Shown: positions 17,979-27,312, numbered from the stretch's first letter. The stretch is DNA of 64,000 nt from Vibrio pelagius (GCF_024347575.1 NZ_AP025504.1:248001-312000); one strand, 5' to 3'. The notes: generated by a model from the sequence alone, not told the origin. A program made the numbers and translations.

Positions 17979-18452
17979 CTACATTAAGAGATCTTTCTCG
18001 ATTGGAACAAATTTTGTTGCGGAGTCGATGAGGTTTTGAGCGGTTAGTCCCGGCACGCCGTAAACTTCCACTTTGGTATTGAAGCGCGATTTTATACGTT
18101 CAACTAAGATCTCGAAGTCACCATCACCAGAAACAAGAATAATGGTATCGACAGCCTCCGCCAACTCGATTGCATCTAACGCGATACCGACATCCCAATC
18201 ACCTTTAGCACTACCATCTCGCCGTTGAATAAAAGGTTTTAGCTTTACGTCAAAGCCCACTCCACGGAGGATGTGATGGAATTGACGCTGTTTGGGATCT
18301 TGACTAGAAATAGCGTAAGCATGAGCTGATACAACATTTCTACCGGTGGTTGCCACATACCAAAATTGGTTGTAGTCAAAATTACTTCGATATTTATCTC
18401 TGGTTGTGTAATACACGTTTTGAACATCAACCAGAATTGCAATATTTTCCAT
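17979..18452 (-). CDS. NYN domain (LabA/DUF88) protein
   Basis: A 157-residue cytoplasmic protein with the PIN-like NYN nuclease fold. The acidic residues of the predicted active site are in AILVDVQNVYY (about 5-15), KGDWDVGIALDAI (about 83-95) and ILVSGDGDFEILV (about 104-116). NYN proteins are thought to act on RNA; family members are about this length. It lies 80 bases upstream of the two-component genes on the same strand but with its own short promoter-like AT-rich spacer, so a shared function is unproven. Confidence 0.88.
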   Translation of the reverse strand: MENIAILVDVQNVYYTTRDKYRSNFDYNQFWYVATTGRNVVSAHAYAISSQDPKQRQFHHILRGVGFDVKLKPFIQRRDGSAKGDWDVGIALDAIELAEAVDTIILVSGDGDFEILVERIKSRFNTKVEVYGVPGLTAQNLIDSATKFVPIEKDLLM

Positions 18453-18692
18453 CTATGGTGCCTGCGGCTCTATGCCGTTATTTGTAGCTAAAAAATGAGC
18501 CTTTACCCTATTCGATCTGCTAGGTAAATGCGAGCCGCTTATCGTTGATTTGAACCTATCTACTATGCTTTACGTATCAGCATTTATTCATCGCTTGATT
18601 ATTGTGCAGAGTTTGCTGCTCACGCTTTCAAAAATAGTCATTAAAGCGGTTTACTGATAGAAACACACGCATTGGTTGAAAGGAGTCATAGG

Positions 18693-19139
18693 ATGCTAGG
18701 AAGAATACTCGCTATTGCAGGCATCATTGCTTGCTCTCACACCGCTCTCGCTTATCCGGCCTATGAACAATCACACAGCTTGCCTCATCGCAGTGTCATC
18801 TTGTTCGCACCTGACCAAGACACCAAGGTGGAAGAGTTTATGAACAGTGTTTTGATCAATAACTGTCAGATTGACGAACGCGACATTGTGGTCATGGTAA
18901 TCGCCGAGAACGGTTACACTATGCCCAGCTGGTTAAAAGAAGAGTTCAATTTAGAAGCAGTTAAGAAGATCTATGAGATCCCCAAAGGTGAACACACAGG
19001 GATTTTGATTGGCAAGGATGGTAAAGAGAAACATCGATGGAGTGGCACAACAGATTGGGCGTTCTTGGCTAACTTCATCGACCAAATGCCGATGCGCCAA
19101 CAAGAGATGCAGCGACAATCGAGCCGCTGCAGCATCTAA
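18693..19139 (+). CDS. DUF4174 family exported protein
   Basis: A 148-residue protein started at the ATG at 18693, with AAGGAG nine bases upstream; an in-frame TTG at 18672 is ignored. A signal peptide (about 1-20, ending TALAYP) precedes a thioredoxin-like fold domain with RSVILFAPDQD near the start and GEHTGILIGKDGKEKHRW near the end, the pattern of DUF4174. There is no CXXC, so no redox activity is predicted. Function unknown. It is transcribed alone, convergent with cobA. Confidence 0.8.
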   Translation: MLGRILAIAGIIACSHTALAYPAYEQSHSLPHRSVILFAPDQDTKVEEFMNSVLINNCQIDERDIVVMVIAENGYTMPSWLKEEFNLEAVKKIYEIPKGEHTGILIGKDGKEKHRWSGTTDWAFLANFIDQMPMRQQEMQRQSSRCSI

Positions 19140-19160
19140 GGGCGCAAATGGAGCGGTATA

Positions 19161-19916
19161 CTACTGATTAAACCAAGCTAACTTTTCATGAAGTTGAGCG
19201 ACGCTACCAACAACAATCAGAGCTGGGCTTTTAGCTTGCCCGGCGAGCTCAGCCAAATCGCTTAAACCACCTCTGAAGACTTTCTGTTCCTGACGCGTGC
19301 CATTTTCGATGATAGCCACAGGCATATCTTGACGCATACCGTTATCAGTCAGGTTCTTCTGGATGTTTGGACTCTCTTTCAATCCCATGTAGAAAACAAT
19401 GGTGTGGTTATGTTGAGCGAGTGATTTCCAGTCAATGTCTTCACCGTCTTTCTTGAGGTGACCGGTGATGAACTGTACGCTTTGAGCGTGATCGCGATGC
19501 GTCAGAGGGATGCCTGCATAAGCTGTCGCGCCAGCTGCGGCGGTAATCCCTGGAACCACCTCAAAAGCGACACTATTCTCAGCAAGGGTTTCACACTCTT
19601 CCCCACCGCGCCCGAAAATGAACGAATCACCACCTTTTAAACGTACAACGCGTTTATTTTCTTGAGCTTTAGTCACAAGTAGTTGATTGATTTGATCTTG
19701 TGGTACGCAGTGATGATCAAGCTTTTTACCGACATAAAGCATCTCTGCATCTGGATTAGCCATCGCTAAGATTGCCTTAGATACAAGACGGTCATAAACC
19801 ACAACGTCAGCCTGGTGAATCACTCGTGCGGCTTTAACGGTTAATAAATCAGGATCACCCGGACCGGCACCCACCAAAGAAACGAAACCTTGTTTTACTG
19901 ATTGCTGCTCACTCAT
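19161..19916 (-). CDS. cobA: Uroporphyrinogen-III C-methyltransferase (SUMT)
   Basis: A 251-residue enzyme that methylates uroporphyrinogen III at C2 and C7 using S-adenosylmethionine to make precorrin-2, the precursor of siroheme. Visible signatures are SLVGAGPGDPDLLTVKA near the N-terminus, VVYDRLVS, VRLKGGDSFIFGRGGEE (about 82-98) and the GITAAAGATAYAGIPLTHR stretch (about 124-142), all of the SUMT family. It lacks the CysG N-terminal domain. It closes the nirB-nirD-transporter cluster, which makes sense because NirB needs siroheme. Confidence 0.95.
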   Translation of the reverse strand: MSEQQSVKQGFVSLVGAGPGDPDLLTVKAARVIHQADVVVYDRLVSKAILAMANPDAEMLYVGKKLDHHCVPQDQINQLLVTKAQENKRVVRLKGGDSFIFGRGGEECETLAENSVAFEVVPGITAAAGATAYAGIPLTHRDHAQSVQFITGHLKKDGEDIDWKSLAQHNHTIVFYMGLKESPNIQKNLTDNGMRQDMPVAIIENGTRQEQKVFRGGLSDLAELAGQAKSPALIVVGSVAQLHEKLAWFNQ

Positions 19917-20110
19917 TGCTTACGCCTATTTTAATTATTTTGCTGTAATTCACTGTATCAACAAGAAAACAACTCGTCGATCACAGTTTTTGCATATTTC
20001 ATAACTAATTGAATTAACGTTTGGGGTTATTCTCGTTGCAATTCTGTATCACTGTTTATCATTCTATTAAAAGCATAGTGAATATTGATGTTCACACCAA
20101 AGAAGCCAAA

Positions 20111-20140
20111 AAAGGCCCCACAGTACACTGCAGGGCCTTT
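20111..20140 (-). terminator. Terminator after the nitrite transporter gene
   Basis: AAAGGCCC pairs with GGGCCTTT; the minus strand continues with further T after the stem. It lies between the transporter gene and cobA, suggesting that cobA may also have its own promoter or depend on read-through. Confidence 0.75.
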
Positions 20141-20175
20141 CCGTTAACTCATCCGTTTAATCGCTCAGGTCAGGA

Positions 20176-20985
20176 TTATTTAATCGCTGGCGCTGTTTTA
20201 GCGTGAGTCAGGTAAAGTGGGATACATGTCATTACTAGACCACCAACGATGTTACCTAGGATTGTTGGGATAAGGTTGAAGTTCAACCAAGTCGCGATAC
20301 CGAAGTCAGCACCAAGAATCATACCTAGTGGGAATAGGAACATGTTTACTACTGTGTGCTCAAACACAAGTGCGAAGAAGATGAAGATTGGGAACCACAT
20401 CATCGCTACACGGCCAGACACTGAACGAGCTGTCATGTTACCAATAACACCGAGACATACCATAAGGTTACAGAAGATACCGCGAACGAAACATGTGATC
20501 CATCCGTCCATACCCATGTTTTCAAAACCTAAGCTACGCGCAGTTGATACCGCAATAAATTTTTGAGCAACTGCGTTTGGATCGAGAGAGAAGTTACCAG
20601 TTAGAGACACTGCAACTAAGAATGCGACAAGCAGAGAACCAATAAGGTTACCTAGGCCAACAAGCCCCCAACAACGCAGGATACGACCCCATGTCACACC
20701 CGGGCGGTTGTCAAACTTTGCCAATGGAGCTAGACCGAATACACCTGTCACTAGGTCATAACCCATCACACTTAAGATGACAAAACCCACTGGGAAAACA
20801 AGTGCGCCAACAAGCCCGATGCCCGTTTGAACCATTGCTGTAATCGCTACAACAACCGCAAGAGAAAGAATCACCCCTGCCATAGTGCTGCGGATTAGGA
20901 GATCGCGAGTACTTGTTTTCGTTTTCGCCTCGCCCACATCGATCATAGTTTGAACAAATTCTACAGGTTTAAAATCAGAAGACAT
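20176..20985 (-). CDS. nirC: Formate/nitrite transporter family protein (NirC type)
   Basis: A 269-residue inner-membrane channel with six helices. Family features include GLVGALVFPVGFVILSVMGYDLVTGVFGLAPL (first half) and NLMVCLGVIGNMTARSVSGR with FALVFEHTVVNMFLFPLGM (second half), where the conserved His lies in EHTVVN. It moves nitrite (or related monovalent anions) across the membrane for the NirBD reductase encoded just upstream. Placement between nirD and cobA supports NirC over a formate channel. It is cytoplasmic-membrane located and likely expressed with nirBD. Confidence 0.88.
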   Translation of the reverse strand: MSSDFKPVEFVQTMIDVGEAKTKTSTRDLLIRSTMAGVILSLAVVVAITAMVQTGIGLVGALVFPVGFVILSVMGYDLVTGVFGLAPLAKFDNRPGVTWGRILRCWGLVGLGNLIGSLLVAFLVAVSLTGNFSLDPNAVAQKFIAVSTARSLGFENMGMDGWITCFVRGIFCNLMVCLGVIGNMTARSVSGRVAMMWFPIFIFFALVFEHTVVNMFLFPLGMILGADFGIATWLNFNLIPTILGNIVGGLVMTCIPLYLTHAKTAPAIK

Positions 20986-21035
20986 AAATTGTCCTTAAAA
21001 AGTTAAATTTAAAAAATAAAAATTGGATAGGAAAA

Positions 21036-21076
21036 GGCTCTAGTTGTCATCATGACAATCATCACTCACTAGAGCC
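21036..21076 (-). terminator. Nested hairpin after nirD
   Basis: GGCTCTAGT pairs with ACTAGAGCC over a 23-base interior that itself contains the palindrome TTGTCATCATGACAA; the minus strand ends in TTTTCC. It probably attenuates transcription between nirD and the transporter gene. Confidence 0.7.
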
Positions 21077-21099
21077 CTTGAACTATCAAATCTTGACGA

Positions 21100-21423
21100 T
21101 TACGCCGCGACTTCTACCGCACCTTTCACAACACGCGCTTTGTAGGATTTCACGCTCATACGCTCATCTTCCATACATAGGCCAGTCGCTAGATTGAAGC
21201 GCTGCTTCTTAAGTGGGCTTGCTACCCATAATTCGTCTTTGTGCTCACAGATAAGGCCGCGAGAAAGCACGTTTGATTGGAAAAATGGGTCCATATTATT
21301 GATTGCGAACACTTCTTCCGTTGCACGTGGGCGGAAGATTGCTACCTGCTCGCCGTTCAATAGTGCAACAACACCAGTACCTGGGATGATGTCTTCAATT
21401 TTACAAACTTTTGTAAATGCCAT
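21100..21423 (-). CDS. nirD: Nitrite reductase (NADH) small subunit
   Basis: A 107-residue Rieske-fold protein that partners NirB. It shows KICDIEDIIPGTGVVALLNGEQVAIFRP-like features and ends with VKSYKARVVKGAVEV, typical of NirD. It has Cys residues at KVCKIED, LICEHKD and GLCMED but not the paired CXH/CXXH motifs of true Rieske proteins, which is normal for NirD. It starts 15 bases after the nirB stop. Confidence 0.93.
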   Translation of the reverse strand: MAFTKVCKIEDIIPGTGVVALLNGEQVAIFRPRATEEVFAINNMDPFFQSNVLSRGLICEHKDELWVASPLKKQRFNLATGLCMEDERMSVKSYKARVVKGAVEVAA

Positions 21424-21438
21424 GATGTCGTTCCCCTA

Positions 21439-23997
21439 TTACTCTGCCGCTACGTGAAGGATGTCGCCCTTCGCTTCTGGGTGTTTTTCAGTAAATGTCG
21501 CTGGACGGTGTTGCTCACGACCATCAGTGACAAACACTACGTTGTCATCTCGCTCATCAGAGTTGATGAAATGAGAGAAACGCTTCAATTGTGTCTCGTC
21601 GTTGATTGTGTCAGTCCACTCACAGCTGAAGTTCTCTACTAGGCTAGCGATGTCAGCTTCTAATTGATCATTGATGCCTAGTTTGTCTTCTATGATGACT
21701 TCACGTAGGTAGTCGATGCCACCCTCTAGGTTCTCAAACCATACTGAAGTGCGTTGTAGTGGCGCAGCAGTACGGATGTAGAACATCATGAAACGGTCGA
21801 TGTACTTGATCAGTGTCTCTTGGTCTAGGTCGCCTGCTAGTAATGTTGCGTGGCGAGGTTTCATACCGCCGTTACCACACACGTACATGTTCCAACCTGC
21901 ATCTGTCGCGATAATACCAAGGTCTTTACCTTGCGCTTCCGCACACTCACGAGTACAGCCAGACACACCGAACTTCATCTTATGAGGAGTACGGATGCCT
22001 TTGTAACGGTTCTCAATCATTACGCCAAGACCAACAGAGTCTTGAACACCGTAACGACACCAAGTAGAACCGACACATGTCTTAGCCATACGTAGAGACT
22101 TACCGTAAGCTTGACCAGTCTCGTAACCCGCTTCGATTAGTTTCTTCCAGATTGTTGGAAGATCATCTTTTTGAGCGCCGAACAGACCGATACGTTGAGC
22201 ACCTGTCACTTTCGTGTATAGGTTGTACTCTGCTGCTACATTAGCCAATGCTGCTAGAGCTGCTGGCGTTACTTCACCACCCGCCATACGTGGGATAACA
22301 GAGTAAGTACCATCTTTTTGGATGTTACCTAGGAAGTTATCGTTGGTATCGTGCAGCTTAACTAGAGACGGCTTAAGGATGTGGTCACCCCAGTTTGAAG
22401 CAAGGATCGAACCAGCAAGTGGCTTACATACTTCACAACCGTAACCCGTACCGTGCTTCTCAAGTAGCTCTTCAAACGACTTGATTTCACCGATGCGTAC
22501 TAAGTGGAATAGCTCCTGACGAGAGTAAGCGAAGTGCTCACATACGTCGTCTTTCACTTCAACACCTGCTTTTTCAAGCTCAGCATTTAGAACTGAAGTC
22601 ACTAGAGGGATACAACCACCACAACCCGTACCTGCACCCGTTACAGCTTTGATATCACCAATAGTGTGGTGCCCTTGAGCAACCGCTTCTGCAATCTTGC
22701 CTTTTGTAACATCAAAACAAGAACAGATAACGGCAGACTCTGGCAGTGCGTCAGCGCCTAATGTTGGCTTCTCTGCACCAGCGTGAGCAGGCAGGATTAG
22801 CGCATCTGGGTGCTCTGGTAGGTCGATTTCGTTCAACATAAGTTGTAGAAGATCGCCGTAGTCAGACGTATCACCCACCATTACTGCACCAAGCAGTTTC
22901 TTGTTGTCTTCAGAAACGATTAGACGTTTGTAAACTTCTTGATCTTCGTTTTGGTAGACGTAGCTCTTACAGCCAGGAGTACGGCCGTTAGCGTCACCAA
23001 TTGAACCTACTTTCACGCCCAGAAGCTTAAGCTTCGCAGACATGTCAGCACCTTCAAACTTGCTTTCGTTACCAACGATATGGTCAACCGCTACCGTCGC
23101 CATCTTGTAACCTGGCGCAACTAGACCGTAGAAAGTTTCGTTCCAAGACGCACATTCACCAATAGCGTAGATGCTGTCATCAGAAGTCTGACAGAAATCA
23201 TTGATAGCGATACCGCCGCGTGGAGCAACGTCTAGCTTCATGTCACGAGCAAGTTTATCTTGAGGGCGAATACCCGCAGAGAATACGATGAAGTCAGTTT
23301 CGAGCTCTGTACCGTCTGCAAAGCGCATAACGTTACGTGCTTCTTTACCTTCAGGAGCAATTTCAAGCGTGTTTTTGCTAGTGTGAACTTTCACACCCAT
23401 GCTTTCGATTTTTTGACGAAGTTGGTTACCACCCGCTTGGTCCAGTTGCTCAGCCATTAGCTTAGGCGCAAACTCAACCACATGAGTCTCTACACCCAGT
23501 GCTTTTAGAGCACCAGCTGCTTCAAGTCCTAAAAGACCACCACCGATGACAACACCGACTTTGCTCTTTTTCGCACACGCTTCGATCGCTTTAAGATCTT
23601 CGATAGTACGGTACACAAAACAGTCTTTGCTCTCGCGGCCTTTAATAGGTGGAACGAATGGGAAAGAGCCTGTCGCCATGATCAGCTTGTCGTATTGGAT
23701 TTCACGACCAGAGCTTGAGTAAACAATCTTCTTCTCACGGTTTACTGTGATAGCGCGTTCGCCGATCAACATGTTGATACCATGTTTCTCGTAGAAGCCC
23801 TCTTTAACTAAAGAAAGTTCGTCTGCTGTGTGGTGTGAAAAGTAAGAAGAAAGGTGTACGCGGTCATACGCAACACGTGGCTCTTCACAGAACACCGTAA
23901 TGTCCATGTTGGCTACGTCTGTCTTCTCGACTAAATCTTCGATATAGCGATGGCCTACCATCCCGTTACCGATTACGACTAGCTTCATCTTGCTCAT
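21439..23997 (-). CDS. nirB: Nitrite reductase (NADH) large subunit
   Basis: An 852-residue cytoplasmic enzyme that reduces nitrite to ammonium with NADH. The N-terminus is an FAD/NAD-binding disulfide-reductase-like domain (VVIGNGMVGHRYIED; second nucleotide motif VVIGGGLLGLEAAGALKALG near 151-170). A BFD-like [2Fe-2S] domain (about 420-475) has CSCFDVTKG and GAGTGCGGCIPLV. The sulfite/nitrite reductase half-domain and siroheme/[4Fe-4S] domain (about 555-790) contain CVGSTWCRYG and GCTRECAE with MYVCGNGG, supplying the cluster Cys. Length is normal. It is the first gene of the cluster and is preceded by FNR-like and NarL/NarP-like boxes. Confidence 0.96.
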   Translation of the reverse strand: MSKMKLVVIGNGMVGHRYIEDLVEKTDVANMDITVFCEEPRVAYDRVHLSSYFSHHTADELSLVKEGFYEKHGINMLIGERAITVNREKKIVYSSSGREIQYDKLIMATGSFPFVPPIKGRESKDCFVYRTIEDLKAIEACAKKSKVGVVIGGGLLGLEAAGALKALGVETHVVEFAPKLMAEQLDQAGGNQLRQKIESMGVKVHTSKNTLEIAPEGKEARNVMRFADGTELETDFIVFSAGIRPQDKLARDMKLDVAPRGGIAINDFCQTSDDSIYAIGECASWNETFYGLVAPGYKMATVAVDHIVGNESKFEGADMSAKLKLLGVKVGSIGDANGRTPGCKSYVYQNEDQEVYKRLIVSEDNKKLLGAVMVGDTSDYGDLLQLMLNEIDLPEHPDALILPAHAGAEKPTLGADALPESAVICSCFDVTKGKIAEAVAQGHHTIGDIKAVTGAGTGCGGCIPLVTSVLNAELEKAGVEVKDDVCEHFAYSRQELFHLVRIGEIKSFEELLEKHGTGYGCEVCKPLAGSILASNWGDHILKPSLVKLHDTNDNFLGNIQKDGTYSVIPRMAGGEVTPAALAALANVAAEYNLYTKVTGAQRIGLFGAQKDDLPTIWKKLIEAGYETGQAYGKSLRMAKTCVGSTWCRYGVQDSVGLGVMIENRYKGIRTPHKMKFGVSGCTRECAEAQGKDLGIIATDAGWNMYVCGNGGMKPRHATLLAGDLDQETLIKYIDRFMMFYIRTAAPLQRTSVWFENLEGGIDYLREVIIEDKLGINDQLEADIASLVENFSCEWTDTINDETQLKRFSHFINSDERDDNVVFVTDGREQHRPATFTEKHPEAKGDILHVAAE

Positions 23998-24036
23998 AAG
24001 AATTCCTGAAAGGTTATAATTTTCTTAACTGAGCGA

Positions 24037-24042
24037 ATAATG
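24037..24042 (-). promoter_or_regulatory. Candidate -10 element of nirB
   Basis: The minus-strand hexamer CATTAT would place the transcription start near 24030, which puts the FNR-like box centre at -41.5, the class II position used in E. coli nirB. A second candidate, CATAAT at 24044-24049, fits less well. Confidence 0.4.
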
Positions 24043-24064
24043 AATTATGAAAGAAAATGAAAAT

Positions 24065-24078
24065 ATGATGTAAATCAA
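24065..24078 (-). promoter_or_regulatory. FNR-like box upstream of nirB
   Basis: ATGATGTAAATCAA matches the FNR consensus TTGAT-N4-ATCAA in nine of ten fixed positions. It lies 68 bases before the nirB start codon and suits anaerobic activation of the nitrite reductase operon. Confidence 0.7.
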
Positions 24079-24091
24079 TTACGAAAATGAA

Positions 24092-24108
24092 CTACCCGAA
24101 AGGGGTAG
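24092..24108 (-). promoter_or_regulatory. NarL/NarP-like inverted repeat upstream of nirB
   Basis: CTACCCGAAAGGGGTAG contains a perfect six-base inverted repeat made of TACCC-type half-sites. Its centre is 28.5 bases from the FNR-like box centre, close to the 28-base separation in E. coli nirB. The spacing between heptamers is one base shorter than the usual 7-2-7 layout, so assignment to NarL/NarP is tentative. Confidence 0.5.
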
Positions 24109-24360
24109 AACAAAAGAGGTATAATCGATTGCGAATGGACCAAAGCAAACGTATAACCTGACTTTATCTATGGTTAAATGCAACCTATAGGTGCAACCAA
24201 ACACATATCAATATGTAGTAAAATTTCACACAGAGTAACTTAAAAGTAAATTAGATGACAATAATTTTCATTTAGTCACTAGATGATGGCGCATTTTTAA
24301 AATTCATCCGCTCAAATGACAAAGTGTTTGCCAATGTGAAAAGTTCTATCGTAATGCTCG
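24109..24360. other. Intergenic region upstream of nirB and downstream of the epimerase gene
   Basis: This AT-rich region contains a self-complementary ACCTATAGGT at 24183-24192 but no gene or further motif that I can support. Confidence 0.5.
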
Positions 24361-25191
24361 CTACGGCTGATTAGAAAGGGAGGGTTGAATGTAGTGGCGT
24401 AGAGTTGAGGTTGGTTTAAACAATGAGCTCACGGGTAGATCGAGGTTTAATCTCTCAATCTCTGTCGCAGACGAACCAAACTGGGCTTCAAATTCCTCCC
24501 AATTCATATTTTTGATCTTTTTAATCCATCCAACTTTCAAAAGTAAACGGGCAAAATTTTCAGGGGTGAAGCCTTCTTTCTCTGCAATAAAGTGTTGTTT
24601 GGTATCCGTTTGGTTTTGTACTAAACATAGATAAAAGCGAGCGATATCTTCAACATGGATATATTGATTATGCCCTTGTGTTGGCGTCGCCACTGATAGA
24701 GACCCATTTAACGTTTCAACAATCCTCCTCAACTGACAATTATCACCACCATAAACCAAACTCGGACAATAAACGACATGCCATTTACGCCTTAGCGCTC
24801 GCTCAATCGTTGTTACATCCGGCTCAACAACAGAAAGTGGTTTGAGTTTAAACCCTCTCAACTCATCGTAGTTTGCTTTCCCAAAGAGCCAAACACCTGA
24901 TGTGTGGATTTTTGTCGCCCCTGCTTTTGCCAAGCCATCTAACTTTAATAGTAATTTGGACTCAATATTGGCAATTTCAGATGGCGAATATTCTGACCAA
25001 TGAGGTCTCGCGCAATTGATTACTACATCAAAGTCACCTTCGAATTTCGAACATTCCTCATATATGCCTTCAGGACAGAGTATTGCGCTTCGCTCTCTAC
25101 CATAGAGATACACCTCAGCTCCACTTTCCTTGAACAAATTCGTCACATGTCGACCGACATAACCATTAGAACCTGATATCAGTACTTTCAT
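24361..25191 (-). CDS. NAD-dependent epimerase/dehydratase (extended SDR)
   Basis: A 276-residue Rossmann-fold protein with the nucleotide-binding motif GSNGYVGRH (about 7-15). The stretch VVINCARPHWSEYSP follows the fourth strand. The YxxxK catalytic pair of typical extended SDRs is not obvious (the region has ANYDELRGFK), and a sugar-nucleotide substrate cannot be assigned. Shorter than classical UDP-glucose epimerases (about 330). It has no close operon partner; the LysE-type gene lies 100 bases upstream on the same strand. Confidence 0.78.
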   Translation of the reverse strand: MKVLISGSNGYVGRHVTNLFKESGAEVYLYGRERSAILCPEGIYEECSKFEGDFDVVINCARPHWSEYSPSEIANIESKLLLKLDGLAKAGATKIHTSGVWLFGKANYDELRGFKLKPLSVVEPDVTTIERALRRKWHVVYCPSLVYGGDNCQLRRIVETLNGSLSVATPTQGHNQYIHVEDIARFYLCLVQNQTDTKQHFIAEKEGFTPENFARLLLKVGWIKKIKNMNWEEFEAQFGSSATEIERLNLDLPVSSLFKPTSTLRHYIQPSLSNQP

Positions 25192-25291
25192 TAATGCTTT
25201 CCCTTAGCCAAATCGACAAGAACATCAGATCATAAAAAACAGATAGCAAAATAGGCGAGCCAAGGACCGCCTATTCTATGAGTGAAGTTAA

Positions 25292-25918
25292 TTAACGGTT
25301 GATCGCTAAGTAAGAACCTGCGGCAATCATAATGCCACCCGCGCTCTGGTTTAACCTTTTGTGCGCACGAGGTGTTTTCAACAAAGTCACCATTCGACCC
25401 GCCCCCATCGCAATCAGCAACAAGCCAGTCATTAAAGCGACAAACGCTAACACCGCAACGAGTACGATATCTTGTGAACGAAGCACAGTGAGATCGATGA
25501 ACGTTGGCAAGAACGAAATGTAAAACAGAATCACTTTCGGGTTTGACGCAGAAATTAAAAAGCCTTGCGCAAAACTTGCCAGTGCTGACTTTTGGCTTTG
25601 CTTGGCAACTTGCTCTGCCGATCCCTGCACTTCGGGTAGGCTTCTGAACATCTTGTACCCAAGGTAAATCAAGTAAGCAGCACCAACGTAACGAATCACT
25701 TCGAAGGCGAATGACCAATTTTCTGCAACCGTAGCTAAACCAAAACAAGCAAGTACGAGATAAATCATGTCACTGCATGTCATTCCTAACGAAAGTGTGA
25801 TGCATTTTTTCCAACCGTGAACCATACCGCGCGCCAATATTGCAAACACGCCCGGCCCTGGGGTAATACCGAACACAAACATGGCTATAAAAAATGTAAC
25901 TGCGCTTTCAAATGACAT
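25292..25918 (-). CDS. LysE/RhtB family amino acid exporter
   Basis: A 208-residue inner-membrane protein with six helices. The N-terminal signature FGITPGPGVFAILARGMVHGWK (about 16-37) and YVGAAYLIYLGYKMFRS (about 76-92) are typical of the LysE/RhtB family, which exports amino acids such as homoserine, threonine or lysine. The middle section ASNPKVILFYISFLPTF is also diagnostic. The substrate is not predictable. A GGAGTAGAGG sequence precedes the ATG. Confidence 0.92.
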   Translation of the reverse strand: MSFESAVTFFIAMFVFGITPGPGVFAILARGMVHGWKKCITLSLGMTCSDMIYLVLACFGLATVAENWSFAFEVIRYVGAAYLIYLGYKMFRSLPEVQGSAEQVAKQSQKSALASFAQGFLISASNPKVILFYISFLPTFIDLTVLRSQDIVLVAVLAFVALMTGLLLIAMGAGRMVTLLKTPRAHKRLNQSAGGIMIAAGSYLAINR

Positions 25919-26287
25919 CCTCTACTCCTTCCTTAGATATACGCTAGAAGAGCTTTGAAGCTAACACGGAGTTTACTATTGAGTAAAGATTAAACATTGC
26001 TCTATTCATTGACTCAGACAATCAATCACCTAAAACACAGCTATAAGGTTCTAACGCTAGTCACTTGTACATAAAGATAGTGATGGATTCCATTAACAGC
26101 AGAGTACCTAATTGAGACTAATACGAAGCTGATTGAATGATTCATCTTGGGAGAAATCTAACCTGGAAAGCTGGGGAATTTTCGACGTTTTCAACAATAA
26201 AATTATGTCGGTGAGATTGATAGTCGATGAGACGCCTAGTAGTAATAATGGGCAAAGATCCTCTTTGCCCATATGATTCACTTTGCT
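25919..26287. other. Intergenic region between exporter and aspartoacylase-family genes
   Basis: The region holds the upstream sequence of the exporter gene and, at its left end, the terminator hairpin of nothing but non-coding DNA next to the aspartoacylase-family gene stop. No further gene or motif is supported. Confidence 0.5.
26248..26272 (-). terminator. Hairpin after the aspartoacylase-family gene
   Basis: ATGGGCAAAGA pairs perfectly with TCTTTGCCCAT around a three-base loop, 16 bases after the stop codon on the minus strand. The T tract after it is weak (TATTACTACT), so termination may be partial. Confidence 0.65.
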
Positions 26288-27283
26288 TTATTTGATTAGA
26301 CGAACTATCAATGAGCCTGGAGCGCGAAGTGTTTCAAGGTTATAGCTGATAACTGTTCCAGATTCAGGCGCAGTATATCTCAGCAACTCATTGCCAAGTG
26401 AATCGAACTGGATTGCCAGTAGATCGCCCTGCTCGACTTTCTGCATCAATGAAACCTGTGGTTCTACAAAACCGCCCTGTTTTGCTTTGATACTGATGAT
26501 CTTGTCACCTTCTAGTGGGGAGTTCAGTTTAGAAACTTCACCCTCAATGACGCCTTCCGCTGTGAGGATGTTGATAACCCCTTGAGTCGCGCGTTCAACC
26601 AGTTCACGTTCAAAGTAACGACCTGCTCCCACTTCCACTGTAATACTCGGCACACCGTGGGTATTCCACGCCGTTTCCAACACTCCTTTCTCACCCGGAT
26701 CGTTCAATACCACATCCGCGTTCATCAGAGCTGCCATCTGTTTTGCTTTTTCGACTCTATAGTCTGCGAAAACATACAGCGGATAGCATGTGCCCGAAGT
26801 TTGCGTGTGCAGGTCAATCGCGATATCGGCATTTGGCAACAATAGATTGTTCCATAGCGTTCCTAGATAGCGCTCAACTTCATTCCCTTCAACATTACCA
26901 GGGAAGAAACGGTTGAGGTTTGACGGCGATGTATCAGGATCGACCGGGAAGAAATTGCGACTGTGATTTAATATACCGCTCAAGTTAATCGTTGGGACAA
27001 TAGTGACGCAACCCGCGATATTTTGATCAACAAGACGTTGTGCAACTTTCATTGCTGTCATGATACCGTTCTGTTCATCACCATGAACACCAGCAGTAAT
27101 CACAACTTTCTTGCCCTGATCACGGCCTTTAAAAACTCGAACAGGTAACTGCTGCCATTGCCCGATAGCATTGGTTGCGACAGCAAAGCTCAAGGTATGA
27201 TCACCCGGCGAGAGATCATCCACATTTAACGAGTGAAGGTATTCAAGAACTTGTGTTTGACTATGTGTCGTCATTTCTGACAT
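26288..27283 (-). CDS. Succinylglutamate desuccinylase/aspartoacylase family protein
   Basis: A 331-residue zinc-dependent deacylase of the M14-like AstE/AspA family. Zinc ligands are visible in AGVHGDEQNG (His and Glu of HGDE) and IAIDLHTQTSG (His), and the catalytic Glu in TVEVGAGRYFE. A C-terminal beta domain (about 255-331) resembles the lipoyl-like end of this family. The ATG at 27283 is preferred over a TTG at 27295. It removes an acyl group from an N-acyl amino acid; the neighbour at 27396 encodes a YfcC-type carrier that could import the substrate, but a hairpin lies between them. Confidence 0.85.
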   Translation of the reverse strand: MSEMTTHSQTQVLEYLHSLNVDDLSPGDHTLSFAVATNAIGQWQQLPVRVFKGRDQGKKVVITAGVHGDEQNGIMTAMKVAQRLVDQNIAGCVTIVPTINLSGILNHSRNFFPVDPDTSPSNLNRFFPGNVEGNEVERYLGTLWNNLLLPNADIAIDLHTQTSGTCYPLYVFADYRVEKAKQMAALMNADVVLNDPGEKGVLETAWNTHGVPSITVEVGAGRYFERELVERATQGVINILTAEGVIEGEVSKLNSPLEGDKIISIKAKQGGFVEPQVSLMQKVEQGDLLAIQFDSLGNELLRYTAPESGTVISYNLETLRAPGSLIVRLIK

Positions 27284-27312
27284 ATCGATTTCCAATAGAT
27301 TTAATAAACAAC

